From contig NZ_JACJQN010000004.1 in the NCBI RefSeq assembly GCF_014696675.1, positions 124,001-188,000 of the forward strand: DNA of 64,000 nucleotides. Direction: 5' to 3'. Below, piece after piece: positions 44,514 to 53,369 of the stretch; position 1 is the first letter of the stretch; each line of letters begins with the position of its first letter. The position numbers were made by a program, and so were the translations under genes. This stretch comes from Phormidium tenue FACHB-1052 (GTDB lineage Bacteria; Cyanobacteriota; Cyanobacteriia; Phormidesmidales; Phormidesmidaceae). Below the pieces are notes generated by a model. That model was not told where the DNA came from, did not search any database, and was given only the letters and a program-made list of their open reading frames with translations.

Positions 44514-45380
44514 GTGGCTTTACCGCTTCAACCCTATCTTCAGTTTCGCTTGGCGCTGCATCGGCTCCAGGGAGTTCCCCCTTGGGCGCTGCTGTCGCTG
44601 GTGTTGAATGGGCTGCTGTTTATCACAGCGATGGTGATGCTGCGGCAGCTGAGCCAGGCGGGGGATGCGGTGCTGCCCCAGGCCAATGCCTTTGCTGCCG
44701 ACCCGCTGCCAACCGTGGCCCCCTTGGAACCCGGTTTGGGCACGCGCCACAGCCTCGACTATGAGCAGTGGGTGGCGCTGCTGGCCGCCGAAGCGGAGGC
44801 GATGGTTGCGATCGATGCTCCCAGTCAAACGGTTTTGCTGGGCGATTCGCTGACGCTGTGGTTTCCGGCCAACATGCTGCCAGGGCGCAGAACCTGGCTA
44901 AACCAGGCCATCTCAGGGGAAAAATCGACCGGGCTGCGCGATCGCCTCTACCTGCTCGACAACACTTCCCCCGAAGCGGTGTTCATTATGGTGGGCATCA
45001 ACGACCTGATCTGGGGCGGCTCTGAGGCTGACCTGGTGTACAACGTCCGCAAAATGGTGGACTACCTGCACCGGACTCATCCCCAAACGCGGGTGGTGGT
45101 GCAGTCAATTTTGCCCCACGGCGGCGAGATGGCCACCTGGGAAGGGCGCGATCGCCTAGTGGCCGTGTCCCCCGATCAAATTCGCACGGTGAACGCCCAG
45201 CTTAAGGCCGTAGCCGCTGAGACCGGGGCCGAGTTTTTGGATTTGTATCCGCTGTTTACCAATGGCGACGGCTACCTGCGAGCCGACCTCACCACCGACG
45301 GACTGCACCTCAACCAGGACGGCTATATGGTGTGGCGCACCGCCCTGGCCCTGCTCAACGAGACAGAGTTTCAGCCCTAG
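44514..45380 (+). CDS. SGNH/GDSL-family hydrolase with N-terminal membrane anchor
   Basis: Serine esterase or lipase of the SGNH superfamily, 288 residues. One hydrophobic segment (about 26-42, ALLSLVLNGLLFITAMVML) suggests a membrane anchor with the domain outside the cytoplasm. The four conserved blocks are visible: block I LLGDSLTLW with the nucleophile Ser, block II AISGEKSTG, block III VGINDLIWGG, and block V DGLHLNQDGY with the catalytic Asp and His. The substrate could be an acyl or acetyl ester of a polysaccharide. The start is GTG at 44514. The 3' end overlaps the convergent carboxypeptidase-regulatory-like gene by 26 bases. Confidence 0.87.
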   Translation: MALPLQPYLQFRLALHRLQGVPPWALLSLVLNGLLFITAMVMLRQLSQAGDAVLPQANAFAADPLPTVAPLEPGLGTRHSLDYEQWVALLAAEAEAMVAIDAPSQTVLLGDSLTLWFPANMLPGRRTWLNQAISGEKSTGLRDRLYLLDNTSPEAVFIMVGINDLIWGGSEADLVYNVRKMVDYLHRTHPQTRVVVQSILPHGGEMATWEGRDRLVAVSPDQIRTVNAQLKAVAAETGAEFLDLYPLFTNGDGYLRADLTTDGLHLNQDGYMVWRTALALLNETEFQP

Positions 45381-45972
45381 GGCAAGCGGCGGCTGGGGTA
45401 TGCCAAGCCTGCTCTGGGCCGACTAAGGGCGACGGTAGGCAATCGCCCACTACCGGCAACGGACAAGCCCCCGGCACCAGGCTAATGGCCAAATCCGCAG
45501 CCGCAAAGCTGAGCCGTCGATCGCTGTGGAGTACCTCCACTTGAGCAGAGGTCACCCCTTGGCCACGGTGGGGCAAGATATAGGTGGCTGTGAGGGTATA
45601 GGAACCAGGTGGCAGGTCGTAAAAGCAGTAGTGGCCATCCCCACCGCTCTGGGTTTGGTCGGGGCGGGCTAGGGCCAGCGGTGACTCTAGACAATCGAGC
45701 AGCCGCTGCGCTGGGGCTAGGGGAGCCAAAGACCGCTGCCAGTCTTCGACCATGTGACTGTAATTGGCCTGAACTTCAGGCTGATGGGCGATCGCAGCGA
45801 CTAAAAACGCCAGTATCTCCTCGATAAAGGCTACCGGAGCAGCGGTAATGCGCACCACCGCCTGGGGCATGATGTCGCCGGTAGCGGCGTTGGTAATGGT
45901 GCCTGCGATCGCAACTCGATAGGGTCGAGCAGCATTGGGCAAAGATTGATTGGCTGTCTGGGAGCCGGACAT
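45355..45972 (-). CDS. Carboxypeptidase regulatory-like domain protein
   Basis: Soluble 205-residue protein of unknown role. The N-terminal part starts VAIAGTITNAATGDIMPQAVV, a carboxypeptidase regulatory-like (transthyretin-type) beta-sandwich beginning. A helical insertion (about 50-95) follows, and the fold resumes with GHYCFYDLPPGSYTLTATY and VEVLHSDRRLSF. It has no export signal, which is unusual for this domain, so it may work inside the cell or be exported by another route. The C-terminus is proline- and cysteine-rich. It overlaps the SGNH hydrolase gene on the opposite strand by 26 bases. Confidence 0.65.
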   Translation of the reverse strand: MSGSQTANQSLPNAARPYRVAIAGTITNAATGDIMPQAVVRITAAPVAFIEEILAFLVAAIAHQPEVQANYSHMVEDWQRSLAPLAPAQRLLDCLESPLALARPDQTQSGGDGHYCFYDLPPGSYTLTATYILPHRGQGVTSAQVEVLHSDRRLSFAAADLAISLVPGACPLPVVGDCLPSPLVGPEQAWHTPAAACPRAETLSR

Positions 45973-46512
45973 GGCTATCTTCCAATAGAATTACAAGGGA
46001 AAGCAGGCACTGCTGCACAAATCGGAGCGCACCGACCAGTCATAAAACCAGAACCGCCAAGCGTCCGGCAGCTTAAGGCACAACAATTTTGCCTAGAAAT
46101 TTCGAGATTGCAGTCTGTTTAAAGCCTGGCAAGCTAGCTTGCAGCCAAGCTTGCCCAGGAAAGACAAAAAATTACAAAAGCAGCTTCAAAGCGCCTGAGC
46201 CTGATTGAACAGGCATCCTTAAGATCAGCGCATTTTTCAATGGCAAAGCAAATTTAATCGAGAGAACAATTGCAAATGCAAAGAATTTATCGTTAGCGTC
46301 AGCATATACTCGCTTGGAGCCAAAGGCTATTTCGAGCCCATGCCCATGCTACTGCGATTCGTTGCAGCGTTGAAGTGCCAGTAAATTAAATTTGCATCAA
46401 GAACGCTCTGAGTGAGCCGCTAGAAGAGCGGCGAGGCAGGACAACAGCCTTCGGAAGCGTGGTTCAACGGTGTAGATTTGGTCAGAATAGCCCACTGACG
46501 CCCGTACTCAGC
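45973..46512. other. 540-base AT-richer spacer without genes
   Basis: No convincing coding region is seen on either strand. An imperfect inverted repeat, CCTGGCAAGCT (46125-46135) against AGCTTGCCCAGG (46148-46159) with one bulged base, forms a possible hairpin. A 6-bp stem GCCGCT/AGCGGC lies near 46420. It must hold the promoter of the carboxypeptidase-regulatory-like gene and the 3' region of the DUF6816-like gene. Confidence 0.45.
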
Positions 46513-47364
46513 TCATATCGGCACCAGCTCCAGTCGATAGCGATACAGAGCCACAGGTCGATTTTGCGCCTTGAGAAAATCAGGATCTTGAGGCGATAAA
46601 TACACCGCCGTCACCTGGTCGGCCCCTATGCGATCGGTGGATCTTGCTCCAGAGTCATCTGCCGCTCGGCGGTAGGCGGTAGTAATTTCCACTTCGTTGA
46701 AGTAAGGAACCGCAACGCCACCCCGAAACACCTGCTGGAATCGCTCTACAGTGATAAACTCAGCCTCCCCAGGCACTTCAACGGCTCGGGCCGTCACAGT
46801 TGATTCAAGCTGGCGATCGCCCTTCAGCAGCGTCACCTGGCGGTTAGGATTATTAGGGTCTACCTTGACCGCCTGCACCGCTGTTCCTAGGTAGGCGCGG
46901 GCCATACTGAACCCATTAAAGGCGCGATCGGCCACGGTTTGAGGCGAACCGGCTACAGCAGGAATTAAACGCTGCGCTGCCCCCAATGGCCCCCGTGCCC
47001 CCTGGGGCGCTGCGACAAACTGCACCGAGCAGGTCACGGGTAGATCTAGCTGGGCTCGGTTGCCCTCAAAGCCGGGGGTCACCACCTCAGGAGCCATTGG
47101 GGCAGCCAGATCAACCAGGGTGCTGGTTAGCTGCCACTTGCCCTGCAACCAGTCAGGGTAGATCAAGTCACCTTGGGCCGTAGGCAAGGCGGGCTTAGTA
47201 CCCCACTGGGGAAACGCCGCTAGGCGATCGCCCAGACTTTGCCCCTGGCCTTTTAGCGCCATCGCTCCCGCCGGAGCCTGACCACTGCACAGGAGCCACA
47301 CCGTCAGCAGCAGAGTGAGCCAAAATAGGCGGCGACGCAGAAGGGTGAGCAGCGATCGGGGCAT
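46513..47364 (-). CDS. Exported DUF6816-like protein
   Basis: Exported protein of 283 residues, known to me only as a cyanobacterial and plastid conserved family (probably DUF6816). A signal peptide covers about 1-34 (RRRLFWLTLLLTVWLLCSG, then APAGAMA). The mature part contains LIYPDWLQGKWQLTSTLVDL, then LPVTCSVQFVAAPQGARG, VADRAFNGFSMARAYLG, and ends with a Y-R-Y-R-L-E motif. The single Cys in the mature region makes disulfides unlikely. A lumenal lipocalin-like role is conceivable but unproven. It is divergent from the pentapeptide gene at 47728. Confidence 0.65.
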   Translation of the reverse strand: MPRSLLTLLRRRLFWLTLLLTVWLLCSGQAPAGAMALKGQGQSLGDRLAAFPQWGTKPALPTAQGDLIYPDWLQGKWQLTSTLVDLAAPMAPEVVTPGFEGNRAQLDLPVTCSVQFVAAPQGARGPLGAAQRLIPAVAGSPQTVADRAFNGFSMARAYLGTAVQAVKVDPNNPNRQVTLLKGDRQLESTVTARAVEVPGEAEFITVERFQQVFRGGVAVPYFNEVEITTAYRRAADDSGARSTDRIGADQVTAVYLSPQDPDFLKAQNRPVALYRYRLELVPI

Positions 47365-47727
47365 AGATAAGCGACCAAGACGACAGGCTAGAACGACCTA
47401 AAATCCAGACTTAGCATACCCTAGGTAAAGATCTGTGCCGCGCCCCCGCTAGGGATGGGCTAGGGTTGAACGACTAAAGCCGATGGCCTGAGTCAATCGG
47501 CTGGTTTTTCTGGCCTCACCCGGTAGGGCAGATTGAGAACTGTTAAGGTTGCAGAAATCAGAACTGTCATAGTCAGGCAACCGTTTACCGAAGGCAGGCT
47601 TCTGGTTATCCTAAAACATCCGGCCTAGGGCAAATGACACTTCTTTTTTGCCTAAATTACTCCAGCGACCTGAAACGCTGAGATTTGTAGCTCAACCCCT
47701 AATTATCGTTGCCGTTGAGGATTTTCT
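47365..47727. other. 363-base divergent spacer with an orphan terminator-like hairpin
   Basis: No protein gene is seen. The hairpin at 47478-47509 is described separately. The promoters of the DUF6816-like gene and the pentapeptide gene should lie here. A GAGG ribosome site (47717-47720) precedes the TTG start at 47728 by seven bases. Confidence 0.5.
47478..47509 (+). terminator. Orphan terminator-like hairpin
   Basis: AGCCGAT (47478-47484) pairs with ATCGGCT (47496-47502) and is followed by GGTTTTT. It faces the plus strand, but no plus-strand gene ends before it for about 2 kb. It may end a small RNA starting near 47400, or be fortuitous. Confidence 0.4.
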
Positions 47728-48633
47728 TTGGAAACGCCCCCTTCTAGTTCCCAGTTTTTCAGTTCTCAACTGCCTGACCTACCTATAGATATAACCGTTG
47801 CCGATCTCCTAGAGCGTTACGCGGCTGGAGAACGAGACTTTCGCGGCATTCAGCTAATTGGCGCTGACCTGAGTCGACAAAACCTCAGCGGGGCCAATTT
47901 CCGTCAGTCCAATCTGCAAAATACGACCTTTGCTGGAGCCACGTTAGTGGGGGCCAACTTCCGCGAAGCTAAGCTCACCGACGTCAATTTTGACCAAGCC
48001 ACGCTGATTTTAGCCAACTTAATTGGGGCTGACTTAGCCGATGCTCGCCTAGTGGAAGCCGACCTGAGCGAGGCGGGTATGCGCAGCGCCAACCTGGTGC
48101 GAGCCGACCTAACCCAGGCGGTTTTACGCGAAACCAACCTCAACGAAGCCGTGCTCGACCACGCTACGCTGCACAAAGCCATGCTGAGTGAGGCCAGCCT
48201 CAGCCGGGGCAGAATGCTGGCGACGAATATGGAAGGCGCTAACCTGGAACACGCCAACATGACCAGTGCGCTGATGAACCGAGCCATTCTGCGGGGAGCG
48301 GTGCTAGTGGGGGCGGTGTTTACTGGAGCGACCCTTGAGGGAGCTGATTTTCAGGAGGCCGACATGAGCCGGGCTAAGCTGACGAGCACCAACCTGGTGA
48401 ATGTCAATTTATCCTATGCCAATTTGCGCGGGGCCAATCTGAGCTGGAGCTCGCTGCGGGGAGCCAATCTGCGGGGAGCGACCCTATATCGCACTCGCCT
48501 GAGCTGGTCAAATCTCAGCGGGGCTGACCTCACCGATGCGGTCATGATCAACGCCAAACTCGACTACACCAACCTGCGACGTACCGATGTCCACGGCACC
48601 ATCATGCCCGACGGGTACACCATGGATTCCTAG
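47728..48633 (+). CDS. Cytosolic pentapeptide-repeat protein
   Basis: Protein of 301 residues made almost entirely of pentapeptide repeats, from about residue 43 to 295. Examples are ADLSRQNLSGANFRQSNLQN, ANLEHANMTSALMNRAIL and ANLRGANLSWSSLRGANLRG. They form a long right-handed beta-helix. The first 40 residues form a non-repeat cap containing DITVADLLERYAAGERDF. No signal peptide is present, in contrast to the pentapeptide protein at 6966. The function is unknown; some members mimic DNA, but most cyanobacterial ones have none assigned. The TTG start is supported by a GAGG site seven bases upstream. Confidence 0.87.
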   Translation: METPPSSSQFFSSQLPDLPIDITVADLLERYAAGERDFRGIQLIGADLSRQNLSGANFRQSNLQNTTFAGATLVGANFREAKLTDVNFDQATLILANLIGADLADARLVEADLSEAGMRSANLVRADLTQAVLRETNLNEAVLDHATLHKAMLSEASLSRGRMLATNMEGANLEHANMTSALMNRAILRGAVLVGAVFTGATLEGADFQEADMSRAKLTSTNLVNVNLSYANLRGANLSWSSLRGANLRGATLYRTRLSWSNLSGADLTDAVMINAKLDYTNLRRTDVHGTIMPDGYTMDS

Positions 48634-48699
48634 GGATAGTGGCTTTGGGTTCATATCACTAGCTCATGTTGACGGGGCTAAGCGCCAAAACATAGGCCG

Positions 48700-50601
48700 C
48701 TACTGAGCGGCGGCTGGTTTGCTGCCGGGCTGGTTGGCCTGCATTGGCAGTTGGGGCACCAACCAGGGCCAATATATCGCTGTTAGGGAGGGGGGGGAGT
48801 GGCGCAGATAGGCAATCATCTGATGCTGGAGCGCCCGAACCTGGTCTTGAATGGCCAGTGCCTCAAGGTGGAGGAGAGAAGGCAGGTAGCTGATCAGACC
48901 TTCTTGGCGGTGCGGCCCGCTTTGGCGCAGCCGGGGCCAGGCAGCCAGCCCCTCAGGCACGGTCTGACTCAAGCGCAGTGACATGGTCGTCGTCGAAAAC
49001 GCATGGGCCACAGCGGGGTTTAAAGCGGGGCTATAGACTTCGGCTTCGGGAGTCTGCTGCATAATAAAGCTGAAACTCACCCCTTGGAGAAAGATGCGCA
49101 GGGGGGCGGTGGTAACGTCGGGCAGCTCGGCCATAAACGGAATGCGGCCCAGGTCGGCGTTGAGGTTGTTAGGATCACCAACGCTCAGATGCGACCCACC
49201 CACCACGGTCACAAGATACTTATCGGTGGGTAGCTGCATAAAGGGACGCAGCTGCTGACTGGCCATGGGAGTGACGGTATCGTGGGTGCCGGCCAGCACT
49301 AGGGTGGGCACCCGCACCCGGCTCAGCCCTGCCTCACCAAATAGCACTCCGGTGAGGGGGTTAGCCACAATGAGCTGGGTGATGCGGTCGTCGCGCAGGT
49401 TAGCGTATTTTACGGGCAAGTCTTGGGCGGCGCACTGAAGCCAGTCGGCAGGGGAGACGTTGACGGGGTTGAGGGTTTGGCAGTAGGCCTCAAGCGATCG
49501 CAGGTCGAGCGCCGCCCCAGCCAGAGCTAACCCCGTATAGCCACCCAGGGAATGGCCAATGAAGGCTACCTGGTCGGTGTTGATGCGATCGCGCAGGCTG
49601 TAGGAGTAGGTGTTGAGTTTCTCCAGGCGATCGAGCACGTAGCTGATATCGCGAGGCCGGTCAAGAAACTCGGTGGCAGGTAAAATGCGGCTCTGGGCAG
49701 CGGCCTCAGGCAGGTTATCGGTGGGCAGTGACAGCAGGGCGGCAACATTGCTGCCGGGGTGCTCTACTGAGACCACCGTGAGCCCGTGGGAGGCCAGGTG
49801 TTCAGCCAAGTAGGCAAAAAAGCGGCGATCGGCCCCAAACCCGTGGGAGATCACCACCAGCGGGCCGTGGCTGTCTTTGCTCCAGTAAATATCGATGGGG
49901 ATGCTGCGATCGCGGCTGTGATCGCGCAGCACCAGTTCCCAGCGCTCAACCGCCGAGGTACCCATAGCAAAGGGATCAGGCCCCAGCAGCGGGTCAGGTA
50001 CGGCAGTTTCAGCCGGATTCTGGCGCAGCACTCGGCCAAGCGCCTGGCTCTCCATCTGCGCGAGGCGAAACTGAGAGGCCAGGGTGAGCAGGGTGCCCAC
50101 ATCAATTTCTAGGGTGTCTTGGGGCATGGCTCGCAAAATGCCCAGCAGGGTAAGCCCGGCCTCCGCCTCAGACACCTGCTCTAGGGTGACGCGCAGGTCG
50201 GCGGCGGCCAGGTTAGGTGCGATCGCCCGCAGGGTATCAAGCAGCCGTGCGCCGCCGGGGGTCTGCAAAATTTCATCTAAAATTACCTGGCCCACCTCGG
50301 GTTCGAGGGCAATTTCGCCCTGGAGCACATCCTGGAGGCTGGCGTTGAGCAGGGGCCGATAGAGCCGCAGTGATGGGGGTACCTCACCGGTGGCGGCAAA
50401 CGACTGGAGATCGTCAAGGCTGACCGTCTGAGACAGTCGCCCCAGCCGCACCGTTACCGAATCGGCTGCCGCTGCCGAAGGGGCCATTGCTAGCCCGCCC
50501 ACCAGCAATCCACTGGCTGCGATCGCGCCCCAGCACCATCGACTGAGGGGGGAGAGCAGACTCAAGCAAGACACTGTAGATCGCACGGCAGAAAGATTCA
50601 A
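48700..50601 (-). CDS. Exported alpha/beta hydrolase with DUF1400 domain
   Basis: Exported hydrolase of 633 residues. A signal peptide (about 1-46, through APSAAAA) is followed by the DUF1400 domain (about 47-175: VTVRLGRLSQTVSLDDLQSF). The alpha/beta hydrolase domain (about 215-560) has the nucleophile elbow GHSLGGYTG, an oxyanion segment VVISHGFGADRRFFAYLAEH and a late HLSVGDPN histidine. It resembles the platelet-activating-factor acetylhydrolase group. A C-terminal tail of about 70 residues is without recognised fold. The substrate is unknown, probably a lipid or polymer ester outside the cytoplasm. The start could be the TTG at 50601 or a GTG five codons later. Confidence 0.87.
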   Translation of the reverse strand: MNLSAVRSTVSCLSLLSPLSRWCWGAIAASGLLVGGLAMAPSAAAADSVTVRLGRLSQTVSLDDLQSFAATGEVPPSLRLYRPLLNASLQDVLQGEIALEPEVGQVILDEILQTPGGARLLDTLRAIAPNLAAADLRVTLEQVSEAEAGLTLLGILRAMPQDTLEIDVGTLLTLASQFRLAQMESQALGRVLRQNPAETAVPDPLLGPDPFAMGTSAVERWELVLRDHSRDRSIPIDIYWSKDSHGPLVVISHGFGADRRFFAYLAEHLASHGLTVVSVEHPGSNVAALLSLPTDNLPEAAAQSRILPATEFLDRPRDISYVLDRLEKLNTYSYSLRDRINTDQVAFIGHSLGGYTGLALAGAALDLRSLEAYCQTLNPVNVSPADWLQCAAQDLPVKYANLRDDRITQLIVANPLTGVLFGEAGLSRVRVPTLVLAGTHDTVTPMASQQLRPFMQLPTDKYLVTVVGGSHLSVGDPNNLNADLGRIPFMAELPDVTTAPLRIFLQGVSFSFIMQQTPEAEVYSPALNPAVAHAFSTTTMSLRLSQTVPEGLAAWPRLRQSGPHRQEGLISYLPSLLHLEALAIQDQVRALQHQMIAYLRHSPPSLTAIYWPWLVPQLPMQANQPGSKPAAAQ

Positions 50602-50940
50602 CGCAGGGGGCAGCGGCCAGGGTCGAGCAATGGTACAGAGTTAAGCTAGGAGTACAGTACCCAAATTTTCTCTAATCGTTAACTTAATCTAAACGACAGC
50701 TCCCCTGGGTGGTGGAAATCGATCGTCAAGTTTTTTTGCGATCGCCCCACTGCCCCGTTCACCGCCCTTGCTCGCCAAGAGATCACGCTAACAGAGAGAT
50801 TCCGCTGACTGCCACCGCACCAACCACCATAACCCCACTGATTGCCCACTTGCAGACCACAGTCAGAATTGCGATCGCCGCCAGCAGGCAAAAATTTATC
50901 TAATGTAAGGTAAGAGCTATGCCCTCCACCCGCTGGTGCC
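50602..50940. other. 339-base divergent spacer between the DUF1400 hydrolase and a small gene
   Basis: No gene I can support. Two HIP1 octamers and a run of seven T residues near 50732 are visible. A minus-strand frame here (50679-50993) overlaps the start of the next gene and resembles no family, so it is left out. Promoters of both flanking genes must lie here. Confidence 0.45.
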
Positions 50941-51213
50941 ATGACCGACAACCAACCCACCGCCAAGGAAAATTTCCTTTTCCCCCGCAGCAAGTACTGG
51001 GGTGAATTTACGCCTCAGCAGCTCGCGTTTAACGCTAACCTGCAGGAGTTCGCTCAGCGGGTTTCCTTAGTCTGCAACCTGGAGACCGGCGGCAAAATGT
51101 CGGCTGACGAAGCCTACGACCAAATTAAGCGCCTGTGGAAAGATCTGAAGCAATCTAAGGCCAACCTGCTCGATGCCGCCGCCCCTCCACCAGAGTTGCC
51201 CCCCGAGGAATAG
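50941..51213 (+). CDS. Small cyanobacterial conserved protein (DUF7219-like)
   Basis: Soluble, acidic protein of 90 residues. It contains FPRSKYWGEFTPQQLAFNAN, then LQEFAQRVSLVCNLETGGKM and DEAYDQIKRLWKDLKQSKAN, a helical pattern I associate with the cyanobacterial DUF7219 family. The last 14 residues are proline-rich. There is no catalytic motif, signal peptide or membrane segment, and the function is unknown. It is often a stand-alone gene, as here, divergent from the DUF1400 hydrolase and convergent with the ZIP-like transporter. Confidence 0.7.
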   Translation: MTDNQPTAKENFLFPRSKYWGEFTPQQLAFNANLQEFAQRVSLVCNLETGGKMSADEAYDQIKRLWKDLKQSKANLLDAAAPPPELPPEE

Positions 51214-51407
51214 CGATCCGACGGCGAGCAAAAGGGAGTACAGATTTTGGCGGGAAGTTGGCAGACTCAATCTGTCTCAATACCTGGTGCTGGTGATAGT
51301 GAGCCAGGGCAGGGCAAACGTTGGATTTGCTATCGATTTTCCTGACGATTGATGGTGCAGGATTGGGAATCCATCCAGATTTTTGCCCGGGCAAAGATTA
51401 GCTAACT

Positions 51408-52682
51408 TCAAAACGCCGAGGAGGCTAGCCAAAAGCTAACTAAAAAACCGGCAATGGTGGAAAAGGTTACCGAACCGCCGCCCATTTCGTAGGCTTCGGG
51501 CATCATGGTGCTGGCGACCATGGCGAGGATGGCCCCGCCAGCGGTGGCCTTGGCCATGGCAAGCATCCATTCCGACACCACCGGCACCAGTTGACTGCCC
51601 ACCATGGCAACCAACCCGCTGAGCAGCACCGCCCCACCCCACAGGGCCAAAATGCGACTGGCCGAGGTGCCCGCCTGACGCATGCCAATGGAGCTGGACA
51701 TAGCCTCAGGAATGTTGGAGATAAACACCGCCATTAAGAACGACGCCCCCGTGTGACCTGTGCCCACGTGAAAGCCGATCACCAGCGCCTCGGGAATGTT
51801 GTCAATCATGGTGCCCACCAGAATGGCCAAGGGGGCCGAGCTTTGGGCGAGTTCTTTAAACTGCTGTTCTGAGATGGGGATATCGACCTCAACGCTGTCG
51901 AGCACCTGCCGCCGCCAGTGGTCGTCATCCACCGGAGCCAGCTTGGCGGTGGACTGGGTAGTTTCGCGCAGCCGCCGGGCCAAAATCCGGCTCAGCCCGC
52001 TGGAGAGCTGAGGGGCGTAGGTGAGCATGGCGTCAAAATCACCTTTGTCGAGTTCGTAGAGCTCCATAGGGGTTTTGGCGACCACCGTCGCCGATCGCTC
52101 TTCGCCGGTCAGCAGCGCCATTTCGCCAAAGATTTCTCCAGAGCCCAAAGCGGCCAGCCGTTGGGGGCCTTTGTAGATCTCAGCATCCCCCTCCACAATT
52201 AGGAACATAGAGTTGCCGGGGGCACCCTCCTGGCACAGCACCATCCCCGCCTCGACCTGGAGCGGCTTGAGCAGGGGAATGATCGCCTGCATTTCGTCGG
52301 GGGAAAGACTGTGGAGCACTTCGATGTGGCCGATGCGATCGAGTACTTCCGAGGCTTCGTCTTGGCGGTGGTGGTAGAGAAACCGCCGCGACGACGACGG
52401 GTGGCGAATAAAGCCCCCCTGATTGTCGATGTAGCCGACGATGACGGTAAATAGGGTGCCGCCCAGGGCAAAGCCCGCTACCAGCGGCAAAAAGCCGCTG
52501 CTCTGGTAGGCGGGTAGGGTGATGTCGAAGGCGATCGCAGAGAGCAACGTGCCGCTGCCAAAGGCCATGATTGCCGCCGTGAGCGATCGCGCCGGTCGCC
52601 AGGCAATGCCTAAAATGGCCCCTACCAGCAAACTAGAAGCCGCCAACAACCCTTGAACTAGCGCAGCAACGGGAACACTCAT
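51408..52682 (-). CDS. ZIP-like metal transporter with inserted cyclic-nucleotide-binding domain
   Basis: Membrane protein of 424 residues combining two known modules. The N-terminal part (about 1-85) has three helices. A cytosolic insert follows, carrying a cNMP-binding (Crp-type) domain at about 110-235: GMVLCQEGAPGNSMFLIVEG, then FGEMALLTGEERSATVVA, the phosphate-binding cassette with its Arg. From about 280 four to five helices include MIDNIPEALVIG and FISNIPEAMSSSIG, which resemble the HNxPEG and HEIPxE metal motifs of ZIP helices 4 and 5. In both the leading His is replaced (Asp and Ser). Metal transport gated by a nucleotide or by voltage-like signals is a guess. I chose the ATG for MSVPVAALVQG. 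Confidence 0.8.
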   Translation of the reverse strand: MSVPVAALVQGLLAASSLLVGAILGIAWRPARSLTAAIMAFGSGTLLSAIAFDITLPAYQSSGFLPLVAGFALGGTLFTVIVGYIDNQGGFIRHPSSSRRFLYHHRQDEASEVLDRIGHIEVLHSLSPDEMQAIIPLLKPLQVEAGMVLCQEGAPGNSMFLIVEGDAEIYKGPQRLAALGSGEIFGEMALLTGEERSATVVAKTPMELYELDKGDFDAMLTYAPQLSSGLSRILARRLRETTQSTAKLAPVDDDHWRRQVLDSVEVDIPISEQQFKELAQSSAPLAILVGTMIDNIPEALVIGFHVGTGHTGASFLMAVFISNIPEAMSSSIGMRQAGTSASRILALWGGAVLLSGLVAMVGSQLVPVVSEWMLAMAKATAGGAILAMVASTMMPEAYEMGGGSVTFSTIAGFLVSFWLASSAF

Positions 52683-52779
52683 TGACGAAATGACAGGGAT
52701 TATGACCAGGTTACTGCACAATGCTCCGCTTCCTGGCAAACTAGAGCCTAGGATTTTACCGGTCTATGGTCTGTCTGCT

Positions 52780-53334
52780 ATGAACCAACCGACCCAGCGC
52801 CGTCGCTCCGGCTTCAATCGTCAACCGCGTCAGCGTCCGGCACGACGACCTTCGACCCGCCGCCCTTTTTTTGGGCTGTGGCTGCTGTGCGGCCTGCTCT
52901 ATGCCGTTGCCGGGATGATTTTGACTGCCCTGGCCAGCCCCTGGGTGTGGCCCATAGCCGCCGCTGGCACCGTCGTACAGGGGGGCACTCTGGCAGGCCC
53001 CGAAGCGCTGAAGCGATTTCGGTGGCTGACGGCCAACCTGCTGGTGCTGGGCAGCATCGTGGGGGGCACGGCCCTGGCAGTGGCACTTTCGATCGCCCTC
53101 AATCACCTGGGCACCGACAACCTCGATGAGCTGACCATCGGCAGGGCATTTCTAGAAATCGCTCTCTACAGCCTGCTGGCGGTACTGCTGGCGGTGCTGT
53201 GCAGCCTGACGACAGCAGCTCTAGGCGATCGCCTGCTGCGGCGCAACAAGGGCCGCAAAACCAGCCTGATTTTGCTGCTGACCTGCCTGCTGGGGCTGGG
53301 GATCGGCGGTGCGATCGGGCTGCTGATTGCCTAG
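52780..53334 (+). CDS. Hypothetical integral membrane protein, 184 residues
   Basis: I do not recognise this family. The N-terminus (1-30) is strongly basic, with many Arg and Pro (QRRRSGFNRQPRQRPARRPS). About four to five hydrophobic helices follow between 31 and 184. A basic loop, RLLRRNKGRK, lies near residue 150. A cytoplasmic basic start fits the positive-inside rule. The ATG at 52780 was chosen; the frame is open from 52690, which would nearly touch the divergent ZIP-like gene. No motif points to transport or enzyme activity. Confidence 0.65.
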   Translation: MNQPTQRRRSGFNRQPRQRPARRPSTRRPFFGLWLLCGLLYAVAGMILTALASPWVWPIAAAGTVVQGGTLAGPEALKRFRWLTANLLVLGSIVGGTALAVALSIALNHLGTDNLDELTIGRAFLEIALYSLLAVLLAVLCSLTTAALGDRLLRRNKGRKTSLILLLTCLLGLGIGGAIGLLIA

Positions 53335-53369
53335 CCGTCCGTTGCTCAAGCAAGCTCAAGACATAGGCC

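Noticed and set aside
50679-50993. Minus-strand frame of 104 codons between the DUF1400 and DUF7219-like genes
   Set aside because: It overlaps the start of a better-supported gene, has a Gly/Ser-rich composition and resembles no family.
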